Positions 16,296 to 24,915 are shown, numbered from the stretch's first letter. The stretch: DNA of 64,000 nucleotides from Variovorax sp. UMC13 (GCF_014170375.1 NZ_LZZW01000003.1:248001-312000); one strand, 5' to 3'. The notes: generated by a model from the sequence alone, not told the origin. Program-made: numbers and translations.

Positions 16296-17036
16296 ATGAC
16301 GGACAAGAGGACAGACAAGAAAGCGATCCTGGTGATCGGCGCGGGCGATGCCACCGGCAGCGCCATCGCCAAGCGTTTCGCGCGCGAGGGCTACATCGCC
16401 TGCGTGACGCGCCGGCAGGCCGAGAAGCTCGCGCCGCTGGTCGACGAGATCAAGGCCGAGGGCGGCGAGGCGCACGGCTTCGGCAGCGATGCGCGCAAGG
16501 AAGAGGAGATGGTGGCGCTGGTCGAGCAGATCGAGCGCGACATCGCGCCGATCGAGGTGGCGGTGTTCAACATCGGCGCCAACGTGCGCTTCAGCATCAC
16601 CGAGACCACGGCGCGCGTGTACTTCAAGGTCTGGGAGATGGCCTGCTTCGGCGGCTTCCTCATGGGCCGCGAGACCGCCAAGGTGATGCTGCCCCGCGGC
16701 CGCGGCACGATCATCTTCACGGGCGCTACGGCCAGCCTGCGCGGGCGCGACGGCTATGCGGCCTTCTCGACCGCCAAGCAGGGCCTGCGCGCGCTGGCCC
16801 AGAGCATGGGCCGCGAACTCTGGCCCAAGGGCATCCACGTGGCGCACCCGGTGATCGACGGCGCGATCGACACCGAGTTCATCCGCACCACCTTCCCCGA
16901 GCGCTACGCGCTCAAGGAGCAGGGCGGCATCCTGAGCCCCGAGGCGATCGCCGACGCCTACTGGCAGATCCACATGCAGCCGCGCAACGCGTGGACGCAC
17001 GAGACCGAACTGCGTCCCTGGATGGAGGCCTGGTGA
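16296..17036 (+). CDS. SDR-family protein lacking the catalytic tyrosine
   Basis: This 246-residue Rossmann protein looks like a classical short-chain dehydrogenase, but the glycine motif reads GAGDATGSAIA rather than TGxxxGIG. The active-site Tyr-x3-Lys is Phe157-STA-Lys161 (in AAFSTAKQGLRALAQSMG). Classical SDRs with Phe in place of Tyr form a recognised divergent subgroup of unclear activity, so a standard dehydrogenase reaction should not be assumed. AAGGAG precedes the ATG. The stop overlaps the start of the following enoyl-CoA hydratase-like gene by one base (TGATG), and the operon continues to a DsbA-like protein and two Bug receptors. Confidence 0.85.
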   Translation: MTDKRTDKKAILVIGAGDATGSAIAKRFAREGYIACVTRRQAEKLAPLVDEIKAEGGEAHGFGSDARKEEEMVALVEQIERDIAPIEVAVFNIGANVRFSITETTARVYFKVWEMACFGGFLMGRETAKVMLPRGRGTIIFTGATASLRGRDGYAAFSTAKQGLRALAQSMGRELWPKGIHVAHPVIDGAIDTEFIRTTFPERYALKEQGGILSPEAIADAYWQIHMQPRNAWTHETELRPWMEAW

Positions 17037-17800
17037 TGAGCCAAACGACGAACGACATCTCGCGCGCGCTCGAGGCCGGCGTGCTGCGCCTGGGCTTCGA
17101 CCGCCCGGCACGCAAGAACGCCATGACCGGCGCGATGTACCTCGCACTGGCCGAGGCGCTGCAGCAGGCCGACGTCGACGACGCGGTGCGCGTGGTGGTG
17201 ATCCACGGCAACGAGGACGCCTTCTGCGCTGGCAACGACATCGGCGACTTCGCAGCCGCCGCGCCCAGCGCGGGCGAGCGCCCCTCGGCACGCTTCATGA
17301 AGGCGCTGCTGCGCATGGGAAAGCCCGTGGTCGCGGCGGTCAACGGGCCGGCCGTGGGCATCGGCGCGACCATGCTGCTGCACTGCGACCTGGTCTATGC
17401 GGGCAGCGCCGCGAAGCTGGTGTTTCCCTTCGCCAAGCTGGGCCTGTGCCCGGAGTTCGCCTCGACGCTGCTGCTGCCGGCCAAGCTCGGCCACCAGCGC
17501 GCGGCGGCGCTGCTGATGCTGGGCGAGCCCTGCACCGCGGCCGAGGCGCAGGCGCTGGGCCTCGTCAATGCGGTGCTGCCGCCGGCCGAGGTGCTGCCGC
17601 AGGCCTTGAAGGTGGCGGCGCAGCTGGCCGCGACCTCGGCGCCGTCGCTGCGCGCCACCAAGGCGCTGATGCGCGGCGAGGAACTCGCGGGCTACGAGGC
17701 GCGCATCGCGCAGGAGAACGCGCACTTCGCGCAGCTGCTCGATTCGCCCGAGGCGAAGGCCGCCTTCGCCGCGTTCCTGCAGCGCGGCAAGGGCGGCTGA
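17036..17800 (+). CDS. Enoyl-CoA hydratase/isomerase family protein (isomerase-like active site)
   Basis: A 254-residue crotonase-fold enzyme. NEDAFCAGNDIGDF and NGPAVGIGATMLLHCDLVYA form the CoA/oxyanion site. The first hydratase glutamate is replaced (GIGATM where hydratases have CELA), while LGLCPEFASTLLLPAKLG keeps one acidic residue in the pattern seen in delta3-delta2-enoyl-CoA isomerases. An isomerase is therefore more likely than a hydratase. It starts inside the stop of the preceding SDR gene. The substrate is unknown. Confidence 0.85.
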   Translation: MSQTTNDISRALEAGVLRLGFDRPARKNAMTGAMYLALAEALQQADVDDAVRVVVIHGNEDAFCAGNDIGDFAAAAPSAGERPSARFMKALLRMGKPVVAAVNGPAVGIGATMLLHCDLVYAGSAAKLVFPFAKLGLCPEFASTLLLPAKLGHQRAAALLMLGEPCTAAEAQALGLVNAVLPPAEVLPQALKVAAQLAATSAPSLRATKALMRGEELAGYEARIAQENAHFAQLLDSPEAKAAFAAFLQRGKGG

Positions 17801-17841
17801 GCAAACAAGCGCCTTTCAGACCACAAGACAAGGAGACCACC

Positions 17842-18468
17842 GTGCGCACCCCCGTTCCCGTTCACTTCATGTTCGATTTCGGCAGCCCGAATGCCTACAT
17901 GTGCCACCGCGTGATCCCCGAGATCGAGGCCCGCACCGGTGCCGTGTTCACCTACGTGCCGCTGCTGCTCGGCGGGCTGTTCAAGCTCAGCAACAACCGC
18001 TCGCCGGCCGAGGCCTTTGCCGACATCGCGAACAAGCGCGCCTACGACAAGCTCGAGGTGCGCCGCTTCGTCGCCAGGCACGGGCTCTTGCGCTACCAGC
18101 CCAATCCCTTCTGGCCGGTCAACACGCTGCAGACCATGCGCGGCGCGGTGGCGGCGCAGAAGCTGGGCTGCTTCGAGTCCTATGTGGAGACGGTCTACAC
18201 CGCCATGTGGGAGCAGGGGCTGGACATGGCCGACCGCGAGGTCATCGTGCGCACGCTGGACGCGGCCGGGCTCGACGGCCTGGCGATCCACGAGGGCACG
18301 CAGGACGCCGAGGTCAAGGCCGAACTGATGGCCAACACGCAGCGCGCCTACGAACGCGGCGCCTTCGGTTCGCCGACCTTCTTCGTCGGCGACGAGATCT
18401 TCTTCGGCAAGGACCGGCTGCGCGAGGTCGAGGAAGAGATCGTGCGCGCGCAGGCCGCCGCGGCCTGA
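17842..18468 (+). CDS. DsbA-fold 2-hydroxychromene-2-carboxylate isomerase-like protein
   Basis: A 208-residue kappa-class glutathione-transferase-like protein. FMFDFGSPNAYMCHRVIPEI near the N-terminus has the serine (FGSP) that replaces the CxxC of thiol oxidases, as in HCCA isomerases. The C-terminal GAFGSPTFFVGDEIFFGKDR is also diagnostic. There is no signal peptide, so it is cytoplasmic. The start is GTG at 17842, chosen because AAGGAGACC lies just upstream. HCCA isomerases act in naphthalene-type aromatic degradation with glutathione, but paralogues occur in many catabolic operons; only the family assignment is firm. Confidence 0.85.
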   Translation: MRTPVPVHFMFDFGSPNAYMCHRVIPEIEARTGAVFTYVPLLLGGLFKLSNNRSPAEAFADIANKRAYDKLEVRRFVARHGLLRYQPNPFWPVNTLQTMRGAVAAQKLGCFESYVETVYTAMWEQGLDMADREVIVRTLDAAGLDGLAIHEGTQDAEVKAELMANTQRAYERGAFGSPTFFVGDEIFFGKDRLREVEEEIVRAQAAAA

Positions 18469-18509
18469 GCGCGCCGACGACCCCATCCCAAGAGAGACAG
18501 GAGACAAGA

Positions 18510-19493
18510 ATGAACACCCGACTTTTCATGCGCACGCTCGGTGCGGCCTGCGCGCTGGCCGCCCTTGCGCCCCTGGCGCAGGCGCAGGACAGTGTCACCA
18601 ACTACCCGGTGCGGCCGATCCGCGTGATGATCGGCTTCGCGCCCGGCGGCTCGACCGATGCGCCGATGCGCGTGCTGGCCGAGCGCGTGGGCAAGATCCT
18701 CAAGCAGCCGGTGGTGATCGAGAACAAGCCCGGCGCGGCCGGCGTGATCCCGACGCAGGTGCTGCAGTCCTCGCCCAACGACGGCTACACGCTGGCCATC
18801 GCGCCGGCCGGCGTCTACCGCATCCCCTACACCACCGACCTCAAGTGGGACCCGGCCACCGACCTGAGCTACGTCATCGGCATCACCGGCTATGCCTTCG
18901 GCACGGTGGTGCAGTCCTCGTCCTCGATCAAGACCATGGCCGACTTCATCGCCCAGGCCAAGGCCCGGCCCGGCGAAGTCACCTACAGCACGCCGGGCGT
19001 GGCGACCACCAACCACCTGACGATGGAGCAGGTGTCGCGCATCGCGGGCATCCAGCTCAACCACGTGCCCTACAAGGGCTCGGCCGAATCGCTGCAGGGG
19101 CTGCTCGCGGGCCAGGTCGACTCGGCCGCCGAGACCTCGGCCTTCGTGCCGCAGGTGGACAGCGGCAAGCTGCGGCTGATCGCGGTCTGGGGCGCCAAGC
19201 GCATGGCGCGCTACCCCAACGTGCCCACGCTCCGCGAGCTGGGCATCGACATCGTCCAGACCTCCCCCTGGGGCCTGGTCGCGCCCAAGGGCACCGACCC
19301 GCGCATCGTCGCGCGGCTGCACGACGCCTTCAAGGAGGCGATGGCCTCGCCGGCCTTCCTCGAGGTGCTGGCGCGCTACGACATGGAGCCCGACTACCGG
19401 AGTTCCAAGGACTTCCAGCACTTCGCCGTCGAGTCGATGAAGCGCGAGAAGGCCATCCTCGACACGCTGGGGCTGAGCCGCGCGCGGCAATGA
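18510..19493 (+). CDS. Bug-family (TctC-like) periplasmic receptor
   Basis: A 327-residue exported receptor with a signal peptide ending near ALAPLAQAQ and the Bug loop VRPIRVMIGFAPGGSTDAPM, then VVIENKPGAAGVIPTQVLQS, DGYTLAIAPAG and NHVPYKGSAESLQGLLAGQ. GACAGGAGAC lies before the ATG at 18510. It is clearly paralogous to the next gene (PMRVLAE and KQPVVIENKPGAAG are shared word for word), so the two arose by tandem duplication. No membrane subunit is adjacent. Confidence 0.9.
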   Translation: MNTRLFMRTLGAACALAALAPLAQAQDSVTNYPVRPIRVMIGFAPGGSTDAPMRVLAERVGKILKQPVVIENKPGAAGVIPTQVLQSSPNDGYTLAIAPAGVYRIPYTTDLKWDPATDLSYVIGITGYAFGTVVQSSSSIKTMADFIAQAKARPGEVTYSTPGVATTNHLTMEQVSRIAGIQLNHVPYKGSAESLQGLLAGQVDSAAETSAFVPQVDSGKLRLIAVWGAKRMARYPNVPTLRELGIDIVQTSPWGLVAPKGTDPRIVARLHDAFKEAMASPAFLEVLARYDMEPDYRSSKDFQHFAVESMKREKAILDTLGLSRARQ

Positions 19494-19527
19494 CCGCGCG
19501 CGCAAGAACAAGGACGGAGACAAGACC

Positions 19528-20508
19528 ATGAAGACACGACAGTTCCTCGCGGGCGGCCTGGCCGCCGCCGCCGTGGGCCTGCTGGGCGGGGCCTCGACGG
19601 CCATCGCGCAGGAGGCCTTCCCCGCGCGCCCGATCAAGGTCATGCTGGGCTTCCCGCCCGGCGGCTCGACCGACACGCCGATGCGCGTGCTGGCCGAGGA
19701 CGTGGGCCGCATCCTCAAGCAGCCGGTGGTGATCGAGAACAAGCCCGGCGCGGCCGGCCTCATGCCCGCGCAGCTGCTGCAGTCGGCGCCGGCGGACGGC
19801 TACACGGTGGGCGTGATCCCGGGCAACCTGTTCCGGCTGCCCTACACCGGGACCATGAACTGGAATCCGGCCACCGACATCACGTATGTGATCGGCCTCA
19901 CGCAGTTCGTCTACGGCGTGGTGGTGCCGCCCAACTCGCCCTTCAAGACCTGGGACGACCTGCTGGCCTATGCCAAGGCCAACCCCGGCCAGCTGACCTA
20001 TGCGACCTCGGGTGCCTACCTCGCGCAGCACATCACGATGGAGCAGATCGCGCGCATCAAGAACGTGAAGTTCAACCACGTGCCCTACAAAGGGACGGCC
20101 GAGGCCCTGAACGCGGTGATGGGCGAGCATGTGATGGCCGCGGCCGACACCTCGGGCTGGGGCCAGGCGGTCGAGGCCGGGCGGCTGCGCTTGCTGGTGA
20201 CCTTCAACGAGAAGCGCATGGCCAAGTTTCCCGACGTGCCCACGCTCAAGGATGTCGGCATCGACTTCCCGCCGCCCTCGGCCGCCTGGGGCCTGGCGGT
20301 GCCGAAGAACACGCCGCCGGCGGTGGTGCAGAAGCTGCACGATGCGTTCAAACAAGCCATGGAGCTGCCGGGCTTCCGCAACGCGCTGGCCCAGTACTAC
20401 ATGGAGCCTTCGTACATGAGCTCGGCGCAGTACCAGCAGTTCGCCGCCGCCTCGGTCAAGCGCGAGAAGACGCTGCTCGACGAGATCGGCTTCGTGCGCG
20501 ACAAATAA
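19528..20508 (+). CDS. Bug-family (TctC-like) periplasmic receptor, paralogue of the preceding gene
   Basis: A 326-residue exported protein with a signal peptide through GGASTAIAQE, the ligand loop RPIKVMLGFPPGGSTDTPM, then KQPVVIENKPGAAGLMPAQL, DGYTVGVIPGN and NHVPYKGTAEALN. It sits 34 bp after its paralogue at the end of a five-gene operon. The residues after DGYT and around the middle (LTQFVYGVVVPPNSPFKT) differ from the neighbour, so the ligands may differ. The convergent IclR gene begins 17 bp later on the opposite strand. Confidence 0.9.
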   Translation: MKTRQFLAGGLAAAAVGLLGGASTAIAQEAFPARPIKVMLGFPPGGSTDTPMRVLAEDVGRILKQPVVIENKPGAAGLMPAQLLQSAPADGYTVGVIPGNLFRLPYTGTMNWNPATDITYVIGLTQFVYGVVVPPNSPFKTWDDLLAYAKANPGQLTYATSGAYLAQHITMEQIARIKNVKFNHVPYKGTAEALNAVMGEHVMAAADTSGWGQAVEAGRLRLLVTFNEKRMAKFPDVPTLKDVGIDFPPPSAAWGLAVPKNTPPAVVQKLHDAFKQAMELPGFRNALAQYYMEPSYMSSAQYQQFAAASVKREKTLLDEIGFVRDK

Positions 20509-20525
20509 GCAGGCCGCGCCCGGCC

Positions 20526-21386
20526 TCAGCGCCGCGCGCCGAGCTGCTGCTCGATGCGGCGCACCGTCTCGATCACGCGCGGGCGGATCTCCTGCATGAA
20601 GCTCTCGCGCGACAGCAGCTGCGCCGGGCCGGCCGCGTTGATCACCATCACCGGCAGGCCCTGGCCCAGCTGCAGCGGCACCGCGATGCCGTGGATCTCC
20701 TTCTGCCATTCGCCGAAGGAGCTGCAGCAGCCGTGCTCGGCCAGGTCCGACACGCCCTGGCGGATGCCCTGGGCGATGCGCGGCCAGGAGGTCGGGTCCA
20801 GGGCCTCGATGCGTTCCTCCAGGCCCTGGCGCTCGCCGGGCGTCACGCCGGCCAGGTAGGCCCGGCCCATGGCCGTGGTCGCGAGCGGGATGCGCGAGCC
20901 GATGTCCAGCCGCAGCGTCACGATCGACTGCCCGCGGCAGACCTCGATGTAGAGCATCGACATGCCGTCGCGGATGCCCAGCGAGATCTGGCTGCCGGTG
21001 GCGTTGGCCAGGTCCTCCATCAGCGGGCGGCTGACCTCCTTGACGTCGAGCCGCGCCAGCGTGGTGCCGCCCAGCGTGAGCGTGGCCATGCCCAGCCGGT
21101 AGCGGCCCGACTCCTCGACGTGGTGCAGGTAGCCCAGCTTGGTCAGCGTGTAGGTCAGCCGCGTGACGGTGGACTTGGGCAGCTTGCAGCGCTCCGACAG
21201 GTCCTGGTTGCCCAGCCGCTCCTCGCCCGACTTGAAGCAGCGCAGCACCTCGAGCCCGCGCGCCAGCGCGGTCACGAAATGGCGGTCTTCCTTGCCGTGG
21301 GCGCTGCCGGTGGCTTCGTCGTCGGGGTCTTCGCCGGCGTCGACGGGGGAGGGGGCCGATCTCTTGTTCATGGTGTGGTGCTGCAC
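20526..21386 (-). CDS. IclR-type transcriptional regulator
   Basis: A 286-residue regulator with an N-terminal winged helix (TALARGLEVLRCFKSGEERL, then LSERCKLPKSTVTRLTYTLT and LGYLHHVEESGRYRLG) and a C-terminal effector domain (KEVSRPLMEDLANATGSQIS; LPVMVINAAGP). The first start is GTG at 21386; an ATG five codons later (21371) is equally possible because neither has a clear Shine-Dalgarno. It is divergent from a maleylacetate reductase-like gene, its likely target, and convergent with the SDR/Bug operon. Homologues often control aromatic-acid or beta-ketoadipate catabolism. Confidence 0.92.
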   Translation of the reverse strand: MQHHTMNKRSAPSPVDAGEDPDDEATGSAHGKEDRHFVTALARGLEVLRCFKSGEERLGNQDLSERCKLPKSTVTRLTYTLTKLGYLHHVEESGRYRLGMATLTLGGTTLARLDVKEVSRPLMEDLANATGSQISLGIRDGMSMLYIEVCRGQSIVTLRLDIGSRIPLATTAMGRAYLAGVTPGERQGLEERIEALDPTSWPRIAQGIRQGVSDLAEHGCCSSFGEWQKEIHGIAVPLQLGQGLPVMVINAAGPAQLLSRESFMQEIRPRVIETVRRIEQQLGARR

Positions 21387-21458
21387 AGCGGTTTTTTAAT
21401 CTGCCATGGAGGTACTCCGACCCCGCATGGTCCCTCTTGTCTCTTCAAAGGACTCGAT

Positions 21459-21477
21459 TGCAGAATTCTAGACTGCA
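21459..21477. promoter_or_regulatory. Dyad in the IclR/dehydrogenase divergent gap, operator candidate
   Basis: TGCAG-N9-CTGCA forms a perfect 5-bp inverted repeat around the AT-rich centre AATTCTAGA, 49 bp before the dehydrogenase ATG. IclR proteins bind short dyads of this size between divergent genes. The assignment rests on position and symmetry only. Confidence 0.45.
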
Positions 21478-21525
21478 TTGCAAAACATTTGGCCCTTGCT
21501 GAGCCTTCCCACACAGGAGACCTTC

Positions 21526-22728
21526 ATGCCCACCCTCACGCCCACCGGCATCCACAGCTTTCCCGCCATCGAGCGCGTGCGCTTCGGCCAGCCGGCCGCC
21601 GCGGCCGTCGCCGTCGAAGCCGCCCAGGCCGGCGCGCAGCGCGTGTTCATCATGGCCAGCCGCACGCTCAACACGCGCACCGAGGCGATCCGCGAGATCG
21701 AGGCCGCGCTCGGCGAGCGCCATGCGGGCACCTACGACGGCATGCCGCAGCACACCACGCGCAGTGGCGTTTCGCGCGCCGCGCTGGCGGCGCAGGAGGC
21801 CGGTGCCGACCTGATCGTGGCGGTGGGCGGCGGCTCGGTGATCGACGGCGCGAAGATGGTCACGCTGTGCCTGCGCCACGGCATGACCGACGAGCACCTG
21901 GAGGCGCTCGACCGCTTCGAGGTCAAGCTGGGCGACGACGGCAAGCCGGTGCGGCCGGTGTTCGATGGGCCCACGGTGCGCATGGTCGCGGTGCCCAGCA
22001 CGCTCAACGGCGGCGAGTTCAACGCGGGCTGCCTGGTGACCGACGAGCGCCGCAAGCACAAGCAGACCTTCTTCCACATCCACATGATGCCGCGCGCGAT
22101 CGTGCTCGACCCGGCGCTCACGCTGCACACGCCCGAGACGCTGTGGCTGGGCTCGGCCACGCGCGCGCTCGACCATGCGATCGAGGCGCTGCTGTCGGTC
22201 ACGCCCACGCCGCTGGCCGATGCGGTGGTGCTGTCGGGCATCGCGCGCATGGCGGCGGTGCTGCCGAAGTGGCAGGCCGCGCCGCACGACCTCGCGCTGC
22301 GCGCCGAATGCCAGATCGCCTCCTGGCTGTGCTCCTACGGCCTGTCGAGCCGCGGCGCGCAGGGCGGCGTGATGATGGGGCCGAGCCATGCGATCGGCCA
22401 TGTGCTGGGCGGCACCTGCGGCGTGCCGCACTACCACTGCACGCCGGTGCTGATGCCGGCCGTGCTGCGCTGGAGCGAGAGCGCCACCGCCGACCGCCAG
22501 CGGCTGCTCGCGCAGGCGCTGGGCCAGCCTGCGCTGTCGGCCAGCGAGGCCTTCGCGCGCCTGGTCGCGTCGCTGGGCCTGCCGGCCAACCTGCGCGCGG
22601 TGGGGGTGGACGAAAGCCGCTTCGACGAGATCGCGAAGATCAGCATGCACGAGATCTTCACGCGCGGGAACGCGCGCCAGATCACCACGCCGGCCGACGT
22701 GCGCGAAATCCTCGCGCTCGCGGCCTGA
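21526..22728 (+). CDS. Iron-containing alcohol dehydrogenase family protein (maleylacetate reductase-like)
   Basis: A 400-residue group III dehydrogenase: NAD-binding GADLIVAVGGGSVIDGAKMV, substrate-domain AVPSTLNGGEFNAGCLVTDE and the C-terminal metal region GPSHAIGHVLGGTCGVPHYH. In FucO-type enzymes the first metal ligands are Asp and His in DALTH; here the motif is RALDHAIEA, so the Asp position is Arg, a pattern closer to maleylacetate reductase-like members that need no tightly bound iron. CAGGAGACC precedes the ATG at 21526. Divergent from IclR, it may reduce a ring-cleavage product, but the substrate is not established. Confidence 0.85.
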   Translation: MPTLTPTGIHSFPAIERVRFGQPAAAAVAVEAAQAGAQRVFIMASRTLNTRTEAIREIEAALGERHAGTYDGMPQHTTRSGVSRAALAAQEAGADLIVAVGGGSVIDGAKMVTLCLRHGMTDEHLEALDRFEVKLGDDGKPVRPVFDGPTVRMVAVPSTLNGGEFNAGCLVTDERRKHKQTFFHIHMMPRAIVLDPALTLHTPETLWLGSATRALDHAIEALLSVTPTPLADAVVLSGIARMAAVLPKWQAAPHDLALRAECQIASWLCSYGLSSRGAQGGVMMGPSHAIGHVLGGTCGVPHYHCTPVLMPAVLRWSESATADRQRLLAQALGQPALSASEAFARLVASLGLPANLRAVGVDESRFDEIAKISMHEIFTRGNARQITTPADVREILALAA

Positions 22729-22737
22729 GCGCGGGGC

Positions 22738-22869
22738 TCAGACCAGTTCGGTACCTTCGCGTCTGGCGGCGCGCATGTCGCGGTACAGCGCGACGCACAG
22801 CACGACCAGCACGAGGGTGGCGATCACGGGCCATACCAGCACGTAGGCGGTCAGGGCAAGAGTGGACAT
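22738..22869 (-). CDS. 43-residue putative transporter small subunit
   Basis: A short gene encoding MSTLALTAYVLVWPVIATLV, a continuing hydrophobic stretch to LCVALYRD and a basic tail MRAARREGTELV. It has one membrane helix with a cytoplasmic positive C-terminus. AAGGAGAG lies 8 nt before the ATG. It follows the symporter gene by 33 bp on the same strand. Short single-helix proteins of this kind occur next to sodium:solute symporters in proteobacteria and are named putative transporter small subunits, by analogy with the small partners of other symporters. The function is inferred from position and shape. Confidence 0.75.
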   Translation of the reverse strand: MSTLALTAYVLVWPVIATLVLVVLCVALYRDMRAARREGTELV

Positions 22870-22902
22870 GGATGCTCTCCTTGAGGATGGGTATGCGGGC
22901 GC

Positions 22903-24522
22903 TCAGTGGGTCTGGAAGGCGACCACGCGCTCGCCGATCGAATCGAAGTCGAAGCGCTTCCTGACGCTCAGGCTCAGGCCGACGCAGACCAGCGTGCTCA
23001 CGCCGTAGGCGGTGAGCGAGCTCAGCAGCACCGGGTAGTCGCGCAGGAAGCCGACGGCGAAGGGTGCGAAGACCACGGCCGTGAGCAGGCCCAGCACGCA
23101 ACCGGTGGTGCGGCCGAAGAAGCCGAAGCTCATCAGGCCGATCACCACGCCGCCGCCGATGGCCGCGCAGAGCTCGAACAGCGTGCCGATCGCGCCCTGC
23201 ATCGGCAGCAGCTCGAAGCGCGCGACCAGGAACATCGCGAAGGCCGCGATCACCGCGCCGGTGAAGGCCTTGTTGGTCACGCGGTCCCAGAACAGGCTCG
23301 CGATCACCGGGAACACGATGGCGCCCCACAGCGCGCCGACGAAGATCAGCATGGTCAGGATGTCGAGCTTCATGCTCGCGAAGATCACGCCGACCGCGGT
23401 CGCGACAATCATCGTGAGGCGGCCGATCCACAGCATCAGCGTAGGGTCGGGCTTGCCGCGCGCGAGGTTCTTGCCGTAGACGTCGGTCATCACGATGGCC
23501 GACAGCGCCGAGAGGTCGGAGTCCGCGGTCGACGACAGCGAGCCGATCACCATGATGAAGAACAGGCCGATGGCGAAGGGGGGCAGGTAGGTCGCGGCCA
23601 TCTGCGGGATCAGGTTGTTGAGGTCGCCCTCGAGCGGCTGCACGCCGGCCAGAAGCGCCAGGAAGCCCAGCATGCCCAGGCCGATCACGATCGAGGCATA
23701 GCCGATGGTGGCGGTGATGAAGGTCGGCTTGATCAGGTCCTCGCGCACCGCGAACAGGCGCTGCGCGATGGTCTGGTTGCCGATCGCATAGGCCAGCACG
23801 GCCACGAAGAAGGGCGCGCCCTGTTCCAGCGCGGCGGTCCTGGAGAAGAAGTCGCCCTGCTCGGCCGTGAGCCGCGGCAGGCCTTCGGCGAACAGCCCCG
23901 GCCCGCCGAGCTCGAAGAAGATCATCGGGATGATGATCACGGCCGCGAGGCTCATCGCCATCAGCTGGCCGAAGTCGGTCAGCACCGAGGAGCGGAAGCC
24001 CGACCACAGCGTGTACGAGAGCACGCCCACGCCCGCGATCAGCACGCCGTGGATGAAGCTCAGCGGCGACAGCACGTCAACCAGTGCGCCGGCCGCGGTG
24101 AAGTTCACCATCAGGCTGATGCCGCTGCCCAGGATGTTGGAGCCGGCCAGGATCATCTGGCTCGAGCGGCCGTGGCGCGCATGCATGATCTCGCCCAGCG
24201 TGTGGGCCTTGGGCGCGAGCTGGCGGAAGCGCTTGCCGAAGGGGTAGATGAACAGGATCATCAAGGCGCCCCAGAAGCCGTAGTGCAGCGCGCCCGACAG
24301 CCCGTACTTGTAGCCCGAGCTCGCGGCCGCATAGAAGGAGGCGGCCCAGATCCAGGTGGCGGTCATGCTGGCGGCCGACATGCCGAAGCCGATCGCGTTG
24401 TTCGACACCATGTAGCCGTCGACGCTTTCCTTCTTCTTGCCGATGCGCAAGGACATCAGGAAGGTGAGGCCGTAGAAGGCCAGCATCAGCAGGATGACGG
24501 TGGTGGTGGACAGTTGGAACAA
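22903..24522 (-). CDS. Sodium:solute symporter (SSS family)
   Basis: An inner-membrane sodium-coupled transporter of about 539 residues with some 13 hydrophobic helices. Family cues are the early DGYMVSNNAIGFGMSAASMT, the glycine-rich TATWIWAASFYAAASSGYKY and the sodium-site region FFIMVIGSLSSTADSDLSAL. The start is read as TTG at 24520-24522 because AAGGAG sits 8 nt before it and FQLSTTTVILLMLAFYGLTF begins the first helix; an ATG at 24567 is in frame but has no such signal. It is followed by a 43-residue partner. The substrate is not evident; relatives carry monocarboxylates, pantothenate or urea. Confidence 0.85.
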   Translation of the reverse strand: MFQLSTTTVILLMLAFYGLTFLMSLRIGKKKESVDGYMVSNNAIGFGMSAASMTATWIWAASFYAAASSGYKYGLSGALHYGFWGALMILFIYPFGKRFRQLAPKAHTLGEIMHARHGRSSQMILAGSNILGSGISLMVNFTAAGALVDVLSPLSFIHGVLIAGVGVLSYTLWSGFRSSVLTDFGQLMAMSLAAVIIIPMIFFELGGPGLFAEGLPRLTAEQGDFFSRTAALEQGAPFFVAVLAYAIGNQTIAQRLFAVREDLIKPTFITATIGYASIVIGLGMLGFLALLAGVQPLEGDLNNLIPQMAATYLPPFAIGLFFIMVIGSLSSTADSDLSALSAIVMTDVYGKNLARGKPDPTLMLWIGRLTMIVATAVGVIFASMKLDILTMLIFVGALWGAIVFPVIASLFWDRVTNKAFTGAVIAAFAMFLVARFELLPMQGAIGTLFELCAAIGGGVVIGLMSFGFFGRTTGCVLGLLTAVVFAPFAVGFLRDYPVLLSSLTAYGVSTLVCVGLSLSVRKRFDFDSIGERVVAFQTH

Positions 24523-24915
24523 GAAAGCGTCTCCTTCTTTCGCCGCACACGCCGCGACGCGACGCATGGCCGCGGTGCGGCATGGCGTTGTGGCGACCCC
24601 GGTCCTCCTGCACTCGGGCAGGTCATGGTCGAGCGCATGCTCGAAGGGTCACGTACAAAAGAAAAGACTGACAGGGGACGCGCGCGAAGAACAACGCGAT
24701 TCGACGTCCGGTGTGCGCACGCGCACGTGCATGCGGATGCGCAACCCTGCAGCCACGTACCGGCAGCGCCGGAGAGTGTCGCGAGCACCTGCGGGTGCCG
24801 CGTGAGTGAGTAAGCGAATGAAAGTCTAGCATCCGCCTGCACCGGGCGGCCTGCTTTAACCCTACGCCAGCGTTCGGCCCTTGCGCTGCAGGTCGACCTG
24901 GCGTAGTGGTCTGGA
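24523..24915. other. Intergenic region upstream of the symporter gene
   Basis: About 390 bp without a convincing gene. It should hold the minus-strand promoter of the symporter. A 9-bp inverted repeat, CTACGCCAG at 24862-24870 and CTGGCGTAG at 24898-24906, sits just after the stop of the hydrolase gene and could form a stem with a 27-nt loop. I found no clear -35/-10 pair and no further structure. Confidence 0.5.
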
